This document shows, piece by piece, positions 20,901 through 34,578 of a DNA stretch of 64,000 nucleotides; position 1 is the first letter of the stretch, and each line of letters opens with the position of its first letter. A program made the translations under genes and the position numbers. Below the pieces are notes generated by a model. That model had not been told where the DNA came from. It made no database searches and saw only the letters and a program-made list of their open reading frames with translations. This DNA is from Cantharellus purpuraceus. Taxonomy: Eukaryota > Basidiomycota > Agaricomycetes > Cantharellales > Hydnaceae. Location: the NCBI GenBank assembly GCA_025174535.1, contig JALBUN010000045.1, forward strand, positions 1,984,001 to 2,048,000, given 5' to 3'.

Positions 20901-23900
20901 CATCGTCTGCAACTCAGTCCGGGCTCGATGAATTGGTATCTGAGACTTTGGCTGCGATGGTAGAACAGTCCGATCGGTTGGGGGAAAACTATCATGCACT
21001 TGTGGCACGTCTTACTCCTCCTGTAGAGCAATCTCTCCGAGAGTTGCAGGCGGCGCCGGGCTCACATGATTCCCCGATTCACGGCACAATTGTTCTTCCT
21101 CGCATGAAGGCGTCCGACGATGTTCTGCAGCGGGCGAACTCCATCAGGGACATCATGCTCAAACTGAAGGAGCGTATTTCTGAAGCAAAAGACAGGGAGG
21201 ATACTAGATTGCGCCTCGAGAAGGAGCGGCTGGAAGCCGAAGAGAGGGCCAGAGTCGAGGCAGAGCGTATGAGGGCAAAGCAGGAGCAGCGGGAGGCCGA
21301 AGAGCGAGCCAGAATTGAGGCGGAACGTTTGATGGCAGAGAAGGAGCGACTGGAGGCCGAAGAGAGGGCCGGAGTCGAGGCAGAGCGTATGAGGGCAAAG
21401 CAGGAGCAGCGGGAGGCCGAAGAGCGAGCCAGAATTGAGGCGGAGCGTTTGATGGCAGAGAAGGAGCGACTGGAGGCCGAAGAAAGAGCCAGGATCGAGG
21501 CGGAGCGTTTGAAAGCAGAGCAGGAGCGACAGGAGGCCGAAGAGCGAGCTAGAATCGAGGCCGAGCGTTTGATGGCAGAGAAGGAGCGGCTGGCGGCCGA
21601 AGAAAGGGCCAGGATCGAGACAGAACGTTTGAAGGCAGAGAAGGAACGATTGGAGGCCGAAGAAAGAGCCAGGATTGAGGCGGAACGTTTGAAGGCAGAG
21701 AAGGCGCAATTGGAGGCCGAAGAAAGAGCCAGGATCGAGGCGGAACGTTTGAAGGCAGAGAAGGAGCGATTAGAGGCCGAAGAAAGAGCCAGGATCGAGG
21801 CGGAACGTTTGAAGGCAGAGAAGGAGCGATTAGAGGCCGAAGAAAGAGCCAGGATCGAGGCGGAACGTTTGAAGGCAGAGAAGGAGCGACTGGAGACCGA
21901 AGAGAGGGCCAGAGTTGAGACGGAGCGTCTGAAGGCAGAAGAGAAGCAAGCAGAAATTCGATTGCCAGTGGAAGAGAAAGCTAGGCTTACGAAGGAAACC
22001 TTTGAAGTCACAGAAGGAGCTGAGATCGTGGCCACTCTGAGTCGCGAGGGGTCACGTTCCGAACAGGCATCTGTCGGCAAAGGTGATGCAGCTACAAGTG
22101 ATGGAAATGCACACGTTACCACCCAACGGCTGCAGAACCGCGAAGATATGGGGACTCAAGCTGCTGTGCAGCCAGAGACTCCAGAGGAAGGTATGAAATT
22201 TCTTAATGCAGAGGATTTCTTTTTTAATCTATAATCCATTAGATGTCTTTGGGCGCCGTTTAGTTCCTTCTACGTCCTCCCCCATTTCGATATCCCCCCA
22301 AATGGCTGGCCTCCGAAATCGTATTGCTGCATTACGGACCCGACTGCTATCCTTGGGCCTTAGCAGCCTCATCCGATCGCCTTCTGTTCATAATGGGGGC
22401 GCAAATACAGCACTTCCAAGCTCAAAAGAAGCCCTCGACACGCAATCTAGATTTGCCTCTCTTGTCGTCGACGCGGCAACATTTCCGACCACCGTGGGAG
22501 ACTCCATTATTGACTCCGAGTCACAATCACTGCGCCTTGAACTAAACACTTCCCGTACTATGCTCGAGCGCCTCGTACACCTTGGTGAAGTTTGCGACAA
22601 AGTCATTGCGTGTGATCACGCCCTTAGTGACTTACTAGAACATGCGGATACATATCCTGCCGCCCCCCCGGCTCAACATTTGGCATCGCCGCATATTTCT
22701 GATTCCCGTCTTCCGTGTGAGGAACAATTGGCGAGCCGAATGGCATTCACCAAGATAACCATGGACCAAATGAATGAAGCATGTGTCGCTGTCACGGACG
22801 ATTCAAGAGTTGTTGCGGAGCAGACTCGACTTAAACAGACTTGGTCTGAGCTGGCAGATATGTGTACCGATCGCATCAATGGCACTCGCTCCCGTCCTGC
22901 GAGCTCTGTTAGCTCCACGGGGCGAAGTAGTGGTGTTGCTAGTGGCTCGCTGTCCCGTAGAGACCCGAAACCTTCACTCGCTGGAGCTGTTGTTCGTCCA
23001 CGACACAGTGAGACCATCACTCGACGTACGGTATCTAGTGCTCACGACCCGATCGGTCGTCCCTCTTCTCATATGTCAAATCGGTCTGTTTCTGGTCCAT
23101 CGGGATCATCGTCGCTCTTCAACACAACATTTGCTTCGCGTCAACGGACTAGTAGCTTGGCCTCAATCCAGTCCGCTATCTCGTCCCCCTTCAAGCGGCC
23201 AACATCACCTGTTATACGTTCGCGTGTGGCTCATAAGCGGCCAGGGTCGCCCACCTTTTCAGAAATGTCTGGACAATCTCTCATGTCTACGCCGTCTAGA
23301 TCCACCTGGTCTCGAGCTCCTCGACAGTCCTTTGGCACAGTGCCTAGAACTGTCCCGACTCGCGAAACACCGGTCAAGCGGAAAGCCTACGTCGCCAATC
23401 CTAAATCAAAGCTTGACATCGCCGTTGGCCATGTAGTCAATAACTTTAGGTTACCCGTCACCATTCATGCTGCTGGCGATGGCTGGAAGGACCAAAGTGG
23501 TAAATACTGGATAGGCGATGCCGAGCCCAAGCTGTGCTTCTGCCGGATATTACGGTCACAAACTGTAATGGTTCGCGTTGGAGGAGGCTGGTGTGAACTT
23601 TCAAAGTGAGGGGACCGTATTTCTCGTTTCTGTTTTGGTCTGACCTCTTGTCAAGGTTTTTGAGAGGTCATTTCGTAGACTTGCTGGATGACTTGCCCGC
23701 ATCTCCTCCTCGAAATGAAGAACGCTGGATAAATGCTGCTACCGTGCGTGAGGCTATGGCCAGTCCAACTATGGCTGCCAGAAGTCCAACCACTCCTGAG
23801 CCCAAAGGGCAAGGTTTACTGCCTTCTCTGCAATTGTCTACGCCCAACGGAACGAGTCCGCAATCCCTCAGGACATCCTCCTCACCTGCAGGAAGCTCTC

Positions 23901-24040
23901 CAAATTTGACACCATTTCAGTTTATGCGTCGGGCTGATGCGGGACGCCGACCAGTTACCCCATCACCGTCAAAAAGCCCACGCTTGAAAACAACAACACC
24001 CGTAATCACGCCTTCACGGACTAACATATGGCGCCCATGA
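17969..24040 (+). CDS. Kar9-like microtubule protein with C-terminal GAR (Gas2) domain
   Basis: Large microtubule-associated protein, likely a spindle-positioning or plus-end adaptor. Six exons (17969-18205, 18256-18448, 18507-19182, 19231-22190, 22243-23605, 23656-24040) join exactly in frame to 1,937 residues. The N-terminal part (about 55-750), with [12 protein letters not shown] and [19 protein letters not shown], is helical and resembles the fungal Kar9 region. Residues about 1031-1278 are twelve 20-residue repeats of the form [25 protein letters not shown] charged helix. The GAR domain, about 1737-1815, has [33 protein letters not shown] and [12 protein letters not shown]. Ser/Pro/Thr-rich linkers surround it and may bind EB1 or microtubules. 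ATG 17969 was chosen because upstream frames lack ATG. Confidence 0.82.
21241..21960 (+). repeat. Twelve tandem 60-bp units (charged helix repeat)
   Basis: Twelve contiguous 60-bp units inside the Kar9-like gene. Units at 21721 and 21781 are identical and that at 21841 nearly so. The 120-bp pair 21241-21360 is almost repeated at 21361-21480. The pattern means recent unequal exchange on top of older divergence. Confidence 0.95.
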
Positions 24041-24225
24041 GATTCATACCATCATTGACTTCGGCTTTATCTAGGACTTTGCATCTTTGCTGTCTCTTAA
24101 GTACTGTCTTGCTCCCATTTAGCACTGTATTTCTATCATTTATACACAAATACACAACCTGTAACGTCACGCGTTGTCACACGCGTTGTCACGGAGCGTT
24201 CCCGGTCCAACTACTGTTTAGCCTG

Positions 24226-25893
24226 ATGGAGAGTGATTTGAGGTGCAACAGCCTCAGCTGCAGGTAAGCTTGCAGACGTTATGCTACGATATCTGACTTC
24301 ACATGTAGAAAGGTTCTCATAGATAGGGCAGTCGTGGTGGGAACTCAGCTGATTCCTCTAGGCTAACTTATATAGCTGATCGTCATATGAACTGATTCCA
24401 AGACAACGTGTACACTTTTGTAATGTTTGTTTTTGCATATTGCTGTCGCTCACAATTGTATTCCTTCAAGGTTCGCATATATTTTGTGGCAAGTCTAGTA
24501 CTCCACGACACTTCCGTGCCATCTGACGTTGATTACCCAGTCGATTGTGCAAACAGTCTTTTCAGCGCGGCGCAACTCTGTCCTGCGTGCGAGGCGTCTC
24601 TAAATGAGCCGTGTGTCTTGTCGACATTGAATCAGCAATGTTTTGACTACCTGAATTTAGGGACGATGTTGTTGTAGCTTCGTTAAGACCAACGAATGAC
24701 TATAAGACAGTGCGTTTGACGTTTTATATTCCTCTTTTCATGGTCCATATATTTCCTTGGAAGTCCGTTTTGTCAGGACTGTCGCCTGCAGTGATTCTCG
24801 AAATTTGCGGAAGGTCGGATAGTTCAAATAAGCACCCCGAATAAGGTCTCACCCAGTCTTGTCAGGGCTATTGCGTTCTGGCAATATCAAGTACACCAAG
24901 AAGGGTTCATACAGTGCTAACTGTCATACAAGCAAACTGACTTGCAAAAAAAAAGATCCTATCAGCAGGCTGTCCTGAAGAGTCTAAACGACAAGAATTC
25001 TCAGATATCGAAGCAGTTGGAGAATGTAGTGAGGGAAGGTGAACTTGACTTGTACTTGTCTTGATCCCGTCTATTAACATCACCTAGCGAATGGCGAATT
25101 GAATCTTATGAGCAACAAGGTTGCTGGTATGCTTCGTAGACTAATCCTTGCAGTGGTACTTTGACCTATTGTAGGACTTGAACGCGAATTGGAACTGGAA
25201 CGCAGGAAAAACAGAGACATACAGGCTGTTTCCAGAGAGAAGGATAAAGAATATCAGAAGCTCAAAGTCAGTGAATCATTACAAATATGGTACAGCTTCT
25301 CACTGAAGAACCTTTAGAACCAGTTTGATAAGATTAAACGGAAGACATTGCTGGGGCCAAGTGTTTTGACTTCTGCTTCTGTTGTCGATGGCGCTTTTGC
25401 TGGTGGTTTCCAAAATGAAGATCAGACTGGACATCTAAGACAAACCAGTTTCTGTGGCCCGACTATCGGACAGGTGGCTGAGGGCATGGATGCCAGCAGA
25501 GTATGTCACCCTCATTGTTAAAAGCGTCTTTGATTGCGCCATGCCTTTTCCAGGTGCAACGGACGCCCATCAATCAAAATCGCACAACAGGCTTTCATCA
25601 AGCGTGGCCACCACAGTCAACCTCTATGAGAACACAACAGCACAGACCTGCCTTTAGAACAGGAAGCATCTCGGAAAATTCAGAAAATGAAGTTGACGCT
25701 TTGCTGGGGCAGCGACGTCGTGCTCTCAAATCCGTCAATAATGCAATGTATGCAGGATACCCTTCGCGAGACGACACTGAACGAGGTATCTTTCCCTGAT
25801 GAATAAGAGTTTTCAACCATCTCATTTCTAGTACTTCATAACCCCTCAATACGCACGTCTGGAGGCTTCAGGCCTGCAGGTTTCGGTCGTTAA
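24226..25893 (+). CDS. HEI10/CCNB1IP1-like meiotic RING E3
   Basis: Homologue of HEI10 (CCNB1IP1), a meiotic SUMO/ubiquitin ligase that marks crossover sites on the synaptonemal complex. Fourteen exons join exactly in frame to 329 residues. The RING ligands are Cys7, Cys12, Cys25, His27, Cys30, Cys33, Cys44 and Cys47 (LRCNSLSC; TTCSHIFCVDC; LCPAC). The family-typical PDDVVVASL, LSGLSPAVILEICGRAIAFWQYQVHQE and a coiled coil (KQLENVV ... LERELELERRKN ... KDKEYQKLKNQFDKIKRK) follow, with a disordered Ser/Gln/Arg tail. Exon 3 is only 7 nt (24403-24409) and exon 4 only 18 nt (24471-24488). Both are needed to rebuild the zinc site. Intron 24489-24540 is GC-AG (GCAAGT donor). Expected to be meiosis-specific. 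Confidence 0.88.
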
Positions 25894-26076
25894 TGAGCCT
25901 GTCGTTGAGCTACATGCATGGTTGGTATAAACATTCCCATTATTGCGGTAAACAGATGTTGGAATAAAGTAAATTACAATGCTGGAAATAGTCATGCGAT
26001 GCAAAGAATCAATTGATGCAGAGTGAAGATAGAGCAAGAAGAAAGCAGCAGAGCAAATGGGCCATGGGTATCTAAT

Positions 26077-29000
26077 TCAATCACGTCGCAAACATCCCTG
26101 TTTCTCGTCTTCGAGATATGTACCTATAGCCAGCATTGGGTCCTGATTTTGTGCCCGACGTAAATAACTAGCGAGGATTCCTTTATCCGCCTGAGGAATA
26201 AGGTCAGAGAGTTTCTCAACTTGGCGATCAAACGCTTCCGTCGATTCCGAGCCTTGGCGGACTGGCATAGAAAGAACTTGGGCCTCGGTATGTGGAGGCT
26301 CCGGGGAGCTGAATACGACTGAATTTGCGCGCTGCGCAGATCGGGCTGGAGCCCTAGGCCCTCCAGGAAGCGTTGGGGGTGCACCAAGCTTAACAGGTCG
26401 TGGTTGGGGGGGCTGAGGGGGTTGACGCGAGGATATCAATTTGGCAGGCGACGTAGCAGGAAAGGGGCGATCCTTTTTGATGCTAGCCTTACGGCCAATC
26501 GACGCGAAGAAACCAGCACCAAGTGATCTTGAGGATCCGGAAAGCGACGCTACAGGAGGTTCAACTGTAAAGGTGCGAGAAGAGCGTCTTCGGACCCCTA
26601 CGCCATGAGCTAGAGATGGGTAGGGTAACGTAGCTGACGGAGAAATAGACGGCGACAGGTCTATTGTAGGTCGTGGTGAAAGATCAGTGGCTGTATAAGA
26701 GTCGTTGCGGATGGGAAATGTGACCTCCGAGGCCATAGAGGTGCGCGAAAGGTGTCGAGGCTGCCTGCCAAAAGCACGAGATGTGGCGGTTGTGGCTGAC
26801 GACACAATGGCAGGGGGAGTCTCGCGCCGCTCTGGAGGAAGTAATCTAGGTCATTTGAATAATAAGAGAGAGGGAAGAAAACATACCTTTCCTGACATTT
26901 AAAAGCAACCAATCTCTCAGGCCAGTCTCCTCTGTAGCAAGTTCCCTAATCTTTGCTGCATAAGTAAGTGCACGGTCTGCAGCCAATTTCATTGTGAGCA
27001 CTTCATGGAAGTTCATAGCGTCCGGCCAACTCGATGGTGGCTTTTTGGGCGCTGCTGGATGAGACGAAGGCGAAGATGCCTCAGTTCGGCTGTGCTGGCC
27101 CACGGATAGAAGAGACGGTGTTCGAGGAAGAGAATCAACTCGTGGCTGTGGCTCAATTATCGGAGGAGCAGGTAATAATGCTCTTTTCTGAGTAACCAAC
27201 CCATCGTCGGATCCAAGGTTGGTTGTCGTCACTCGTGTTGATTCGTCATCGGATGAGGGATATGAAGATGGAGGAGAGGGGTCGTCTGGCCCACCTCCTA
27301 ATGACTCGGCGCTTAAGGATACCCAACTATTTTCTCGTTTCAAGTTCGGCCGAGCATGGGCATGTCTTAACGCAGGCGGCGCAGCTGTTTCCGAGGCGAG
27401 AGCCGAAGTTGAGTTTGACGTTTCTTCATGCTCTGATGCTCCACCAATCGATGCCACCACATTGTCTAGATTTCGATGCTGGTCATGTGATAGAGGTAGT
27501 TGCGAAGGGTGCGACAGAAATACTGATGATGCGGGAAAAGCTCCTTCACGAACATGGGTGCCATTTCGAGGCGCTTTCTTGTCAGTTTGATCATGGCGTT
27601 CAAGCATCCTGTGACAGCAGATGACGTTAAATGAAACCCAGACTTTACTCATGCCTTACCTCGGGACGGTATCGTTTTCATCCGCTGCACTGGACGACAA
27701 TCCAGGCAATCGATCGTCACTTCCACTAGAACTGGCCGAGACCGCAGAAATGGAAAAATCCGAATCGGCGAGTGAGGCAGGAGGTTTTAGTGATGTAATC
27801 TGCATGGACCTCGATCTGTCTGGGTGAGTCGCTCGGGGAGAATCCGTGGTATGTTCCATTTCATTCCGACGAGTGGGCGGCGGGGAGAGTACCCGGGGAG
27901 GTCGTGGAGGAGGCAAGGTGTTTTGTTTTGTGAGAATATTTCGCGGAGGCGATGGCAGCGGTCCTGCAGTCGAGTGGACACCAGGCTGGTAGTGCAAGTA
28001 TGAAAGACTAGGCTGATTAGGTTTGAATGGGAGCCGACTCGAGGTTCGCTGCGTATTACGATCCATGTGCGAATATGATGCGCTCGAATGTAGGTCCGTG
28101 GCAGGCAACATGCTCGTCGTAGAGTGGGGGCTGCGTCCACTGACAGGTTGTACTGAACTCAGATCTAGAACTACTGGGCCTGCGACTGGACGTCCAATAT
28201 CCTTCTCTTGCCCTATGTCCGGCGTAAGTTGCTGCCCACCTCCATTTGTCCGCCCATGAGCTAGGAGGGTGTAGTCAGAAGTTGGAGCATCTGGGGAAGA
28301 CGGGACATTTGCAAGAAGTAAAGGGGAGGGGGACCTTGACCTAGGCGTTTGAAAAACGGGTGAGGTTAACGCATCCGAACGGCCTTCACAACTGCCACCG
28401 TCACCATCTGCTGTAGACGGTCGTTGACGTTTGGAATCAGACTGGCTCGTTTTTTCTTGCGGACTAGAGCACATAGAGCCTAGAGTACCAACAATACCAA
28501 CGTCTCTAGGAGACGTTCTTGTGGCTCCCTTCCTCAGCGACTGCGCCTCTGACAGGGACCTTTGGTGTCCTTTGTGAGAAGCCTCTGTCTTCGTCGCTCG
28601 ATACATTGGTGGTACGGCTGTAGCAGGTGCAGAGGCAGGAACAGGTGACAACCCCGAGTAGTCTAACGGCTGTGCATCTGGTGGAGCTACTAATGCGAGA
28701 CCACGGAGACGGGCACTGTCTACCCCTCGGCGAGAGAGAAGGGTAGGATCAGGAGGAGGCTGGGTGAATGAGGCAGATGTGTCGGGGCTCTGTTCTCGCA
28801 AAGTTGACACCTGTGATTCGGGTCGTTCGGTGTCCAGTTGGACAATTGCCAATCGACGTTTATCGGCACCGCCTGTGGATCGTTGACTTGCGCGTCGCTG
28901 TACTCCGCCAGACGAAGATGCAATTGACTCCATTGAGGTGCGAGGAGGATTCATGTTGGAGTCTCTACCAGCACTCGACGGCCTCATAGTGGACCGGGCG

Positions 29001-29310
29001 CTCGTTGGTGCGGGCGCCGCGCGCTGACGTTGCAAAGGGAAGCTTTCAGAGGACGAGCTGATGTAACTACGTCCAGCATCCTCTGATCGATAGTAGTCTA
29101 AGATTTGCTCAGCGTCACGACGTGATATTGTTGAACGAGCTGAAGGAAACCATGATCAACGAGTTGCAGGCCAGTGACGACGGTTGAACTCGTACCAAAC
29201 TCGGAATTCGAAGCGCTGCTCGTGACCGAGCTCTCCTCGGGTTCACTTATGCTAACCGGTCTGACACTCTTACCATTGCCCGCCCCACGAGGGGCGACGA
29301 AGACGGGCAT
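26077..29310 (-). CDS. Large disordered protein with CUE-like C-terminus
   Basis: No named family. The start at 29310 gives MPVFVAPRGAGNGKSVRPVS. An intron (TTTG|GTACGA donor) joins SEF to ARSTISRRDAEQILDYYRSED, after which about 650 residues are Ser/Pro/Thr-rich. A more ordered block follows (SSWPDAMNFHEVLTMKLAADRALTY, KIRELATEETGLRDWLLLNV), then another disordered stretch with PPQPPQPRP SH3-type motifs. The last 50 residues (VEKLSDLIPQADKGILASYL, NQDPMLAIGTYLEDE) resemble a ubiquitin-binding CUE fold. Roughly 1,000 residues. Possibly a cell-polarity or endocytic scaffold; that is inference only. It lies about 150 bp upstream of, and on the same strand as, the leucine gene. Confidence 0.65.
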
Positions 29311-29461
29311 CGCTCGTAGTGAAAGGTCGAGGTGAAAACGTGGTCCACATGACTTACTGTATCACAAATCACTAACATATGATCGCGTGGCTATACTGAG
29401 ACATTTATTTCTAACACCTTTTTCGATATTCCACAAGCCGACATTTTTTTTAACAGCTGCT

Positions 29462-32284
29462 TCACCAATCCATTTTTGCTTCACTCTTTGTGGAAGCTGC
29501 CGCAGCAATCCTACCTTCTTTGACATACCCAAACCCGTCCAACCAGGGCCAAGTTTCGCTTCTGCGTTTTTCAAACGCGGCGATAGCGTCGCTCTTTTGG
29601 AGAGTCAGTCCAATGTCGTCCAGACCATTTAGCAAACAATGACGACGGAACGCATCCGTCGTGAATTTGATGGGCTCTCCCGTCTCCCGTCTGACCTCCT
29701 GCTTCTCCAAATCGACCTCCAGTACTTTTTGCGCCATGGCATCATCGTAAAGGACCTTGCATTCTTCGGGAGAAAGCACAATGGGCAGCATGCCATTCTG
29801 CATAGTGTTGGTCTTGAAGATTTCGGCAAAACTCGGCGCAATGATGCACCGAATACCAAAGTCATTTCTAAAACCAATGAGTGATTAAATCGTGGGGCAT
29901 CATCACAAACGTGCTCACAGACTCCATGGCGCGTGCTCCCTGCTCGATCCGCACCCGAAATTAGCACCTGTACATACAAGAATGCTGGCTTTGTCGAAAG
30001 GCTGTCGGTTGAGAATGAAATTGGTGTCTGCGCCTGTCACTGGGTCTTTCCGAAGGGTATGGAACAGGGCATGTTTAAGGCCCGTCCTTTTGATAGTCTT
30101 CAAGAATTGCTTAGGGATGATCATATCTGTGTCCACATTTTCAATGGCCAATGGTGCTGCAATTCCTTTGACAATGTGGAACTTGGGCATAGACGAAGGT
30201 GTGTGTGCGCTGGGTAAGGCTGGGGAGGCACCTTTGTATCCTTCTGGCACCGGAGGAGGTAGGGTCTCGTCTGTGAGGAAGTCCAGCGCGTTCATTACTT
30301 TGATGGGTGCAGCATCACTGGTGTACGTGGTCGACGGCCCGCTTGTAAATTTTCGGACATCTGTCAATTTACCGGTCATTGCAGCAGCAGCAGCCATAGC
30401 AGGACTCAGGAGATGTGTTCTGCCACCGGCGCCCTGGCGACCTTCGAAGTTCCTGTTGGAAGTACTGGCGCAACGCTACAGTAAACTGCATCAGACTAAT
30501 ATGTAAACGAGCCTGCAACATGTTACCTCTTTGGGAGACAGCTGGTCGGGGTTCATGCCAAGACACATGGAACATCCAGCTTCACGCCAATCCCACCCAG
30601 CACGCTTGAAAATTGCAGTGAGTCCTTCGGCTTCAGCTTGTTGCTTAACAAGCGTCGACCCAGGTACGATCATGGCGACAACATTAGGTGCAACTTTTGC
30701 GTTCGGGCCAGCAGCTAGAACAACCTTGGCGGCCGAACGAAGATCCTCGATACGGCCATTGGTGCATGAGCCAAGGAACACCTTGTCAAGCTGGATATCC
30801 TCCATCCGAGTATTGGGGGTCAGACCCATGTATGCCAGGGAACGCTCCATACTTGCGCGCTTCGTTGCATCTGTTACCGTAGCAGGGTCTGGGACACTAC
30901 CAGTAATTGGCACTACGTCCTGAGGAGAAGTCCCCCAAGAGATAGTAGGAGCGATATCTTCTGCGCGAATCGTCACTTCCACGTCGAACTTTGCACCCTC
31001 GTCCGTTTTGAGGGTGCGCCAGTATGCTTCGGCACGGTCCCAAGCTTCTCCTACAGGCGGAGCAAGAGGTCGTCCACGGAGATACTCAAAGGTAGTTTCG
31101 TCGGGAGCAATCATGCCGGCCCGTGCACCAGCTTCAATGCTCATATTACTGACCTCCAACATTAGCCAAATATAACATCATTGGGAAGAAAGAGTAGCAC
31201 TGACCACACACTCATACGTGCTTCCATACTGAAACCACGGAAAACAGAACCAGCATATTCAATAACAGAACCAGTTCCCCCAGCAGTACCGATGACTCCG
31301 ATAATGTGCAATATAACATCCTTGGAACCAACACCCTCTGCCAGCTGACCATCGACGGTAATCCGCATGTTCTTGCTCTTCCTTTGCAAAAGCGTCTGAG
31401 TTGCCATTACGTGCTCAACCTCAGAAGTTCCGATTCCAAAAGCAAGAGCACCAAAGGCACCGTGAGCTAACGAAATACTTAGACCACTTGAAAATAGCAA
31501 CAAAATTTCTAGACTTACTGGACGTGTGAGAGTCACCACACACACATGTGATGCCGGGGAGCTGTAACAGTTCAGCAGGAGAAGCTGGGAACAATATGAA
31601 GTTGGCATACAGTGAATCCTTGCTCAGGACCAATGATATGAACAATGCCTGTATTAACGAGTTAGCTACCTCGAAAAAGGTAAGTGATATATTAACAAAA
31701 ACCTTGCCGCCTGTCGTTCATGCCGAAGTAAGTCACTCCAAACTCTTTCACATTCTCTTCAAGAGTCACACATTGTGCCTGAGACTCGGGTTCTTCAACA
31801 AATGCCTTAATTGTGGTAAAATTCTTGCGGGGGATCGTCCTGTAACGCAACGCATTGGTCAAAACGGTTATACAGTGCTCAAAAAGTGGATAAATCATAC
31901 GGAACATTGTGGTCTACCGTAGCTAAAGTGCAGTCGGTTCTGCGAACAGGACGACCAGCGTTACGCCTATATTTAGCCTCAGTAAAGCATACAGTTAGCT
32001 GGACACCAGCAAAATGTCACGCACAAGCCCTCGAAAGCTTGTGGGCTGGTCACTTCATGTACAAGATGTCTGAACAGATTCCATGGATTAAGCTTAAGCT
32101 GGCTAATAGACGTATAGCAACACACCTGTCAATGTACAGGAGTGCACTTCCGTCCTCTTGCTGGTGTCTATGAAGCCAGAAGTCAATCAGGATTGCTCAA
32201 GAAGATGCTGAAAGTCACTTACACTACGTGGTCGTCCCAAATTTTGTCATAAAGTGTACGAGAAGGTGAAATCGCGGCAGGCAT
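29462..32284 (-). CDS. LEU1: 3-isopropylmalate dehydratase (fused LeuC-LeuD)
   Basis: [4Fe-4S] isomerase converting 2- to 3-isopropylmalate in leucine synthesis; fungi carry both subunits on one chain. The start at 32284 gives [19 protein letters not shown], then [67 protein letters not shown] and [11 protein letters not shown] (iron-sulfur cysteines). The linker leads to the LeuD swivel domain: [33 protein letters not shown] and [12 protein letters not shown], ending [11 protein letters not shown]. About eight introns, all apparently GT-AG. A complete gene with no sign of damage. Leu3-type control is typical in yeast, but I did not find a clear site. Confidence 0.95.
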
Positions 32285-32538
32285 GCTTGATCCAGTCAAA
32301 GAGCACAATATGCGTTCTATTCTTGCAGTATGTGACTCAACCGGACTTTCAAATCTACTTTAGTATAAGTTGTATGCTAGAAACTTTAGAGTCAGTTTGA
32401 CAAAGAACCTTATCAAATAAGGACACGAATATTATAGGCTTATACTGCGTGTGCCGTACATTGGGTCAAAATTTGGTACACTGCACGCCAAAACGTTCAA
32501 AAAAAGGTGAAAAGTACACTGGCATGCTTCGGACTTGT

Positions 32539-34112
<1,574 letters not shown>

Positions 34113-34578
34113 GGGTGTGGAGGAAAGGAGAGGATAGAGATGGAGGGTGTACGTAAGTCGCGACTTTTAACTTATTAGTCCGCAGTTCGGGCGCGCGCGC
34201 CTAAGGGTAGGGCGCATGAGTTTATTTAAATGGGTGCCATAATTCGTTATGTATATTACAGAATGAGTATGAACGTCATGTCGAATGCAAAGCCAATTTT
34301 GGGCTTTGCATCCACATGGACTTGGGACTTGAAATTTGAAACTTGAAGTCTTTATGCAGTTGTCTAGGAAATCGGAAGACGCCTCGCGCTACTTCAATTT
34401 CGGACAGCTCAGTGATTATCAACCTTTTTCTTACCCCCCCCCCCCCCCTCAATCCTCTCGCTGGTGCCGAGTTTTTGTTGTGTGACAAAAATACTCCTTA
34501 TATTCAACAGCATCCTAGTAGCAAGTATTTGTTTTCCACCGTCGAATTGTAAACCTGGACTGTGAATCACCCGGTGTG
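34113..34578. promoter_or_regulatory. Divergent promoter with 15-C tract
   Basis: Shared upstream region of the protease (-) and the YP-repeat gene (+). It contains an uninterrupted run of 15 cytosines at 34434-34448 and a GCGCGCGC stretch near 34191-34198. No coding frame is convincing. Confidence 0.55.

Noticed and set aside
21079..22122. 347-codon minus-strand open frame, and a second at 21062-21709
   Set aside because: Shadow of the 60-bp repeat array. The periodic Ser/Ala and Leu/Phe pattern simply mirrors the sense E/R/K repeat, with no independent motif.
34276..34552. Short overlapping frames around the C15 tract
   Set aside because: They depend on the homopolymer and have no conserved content.
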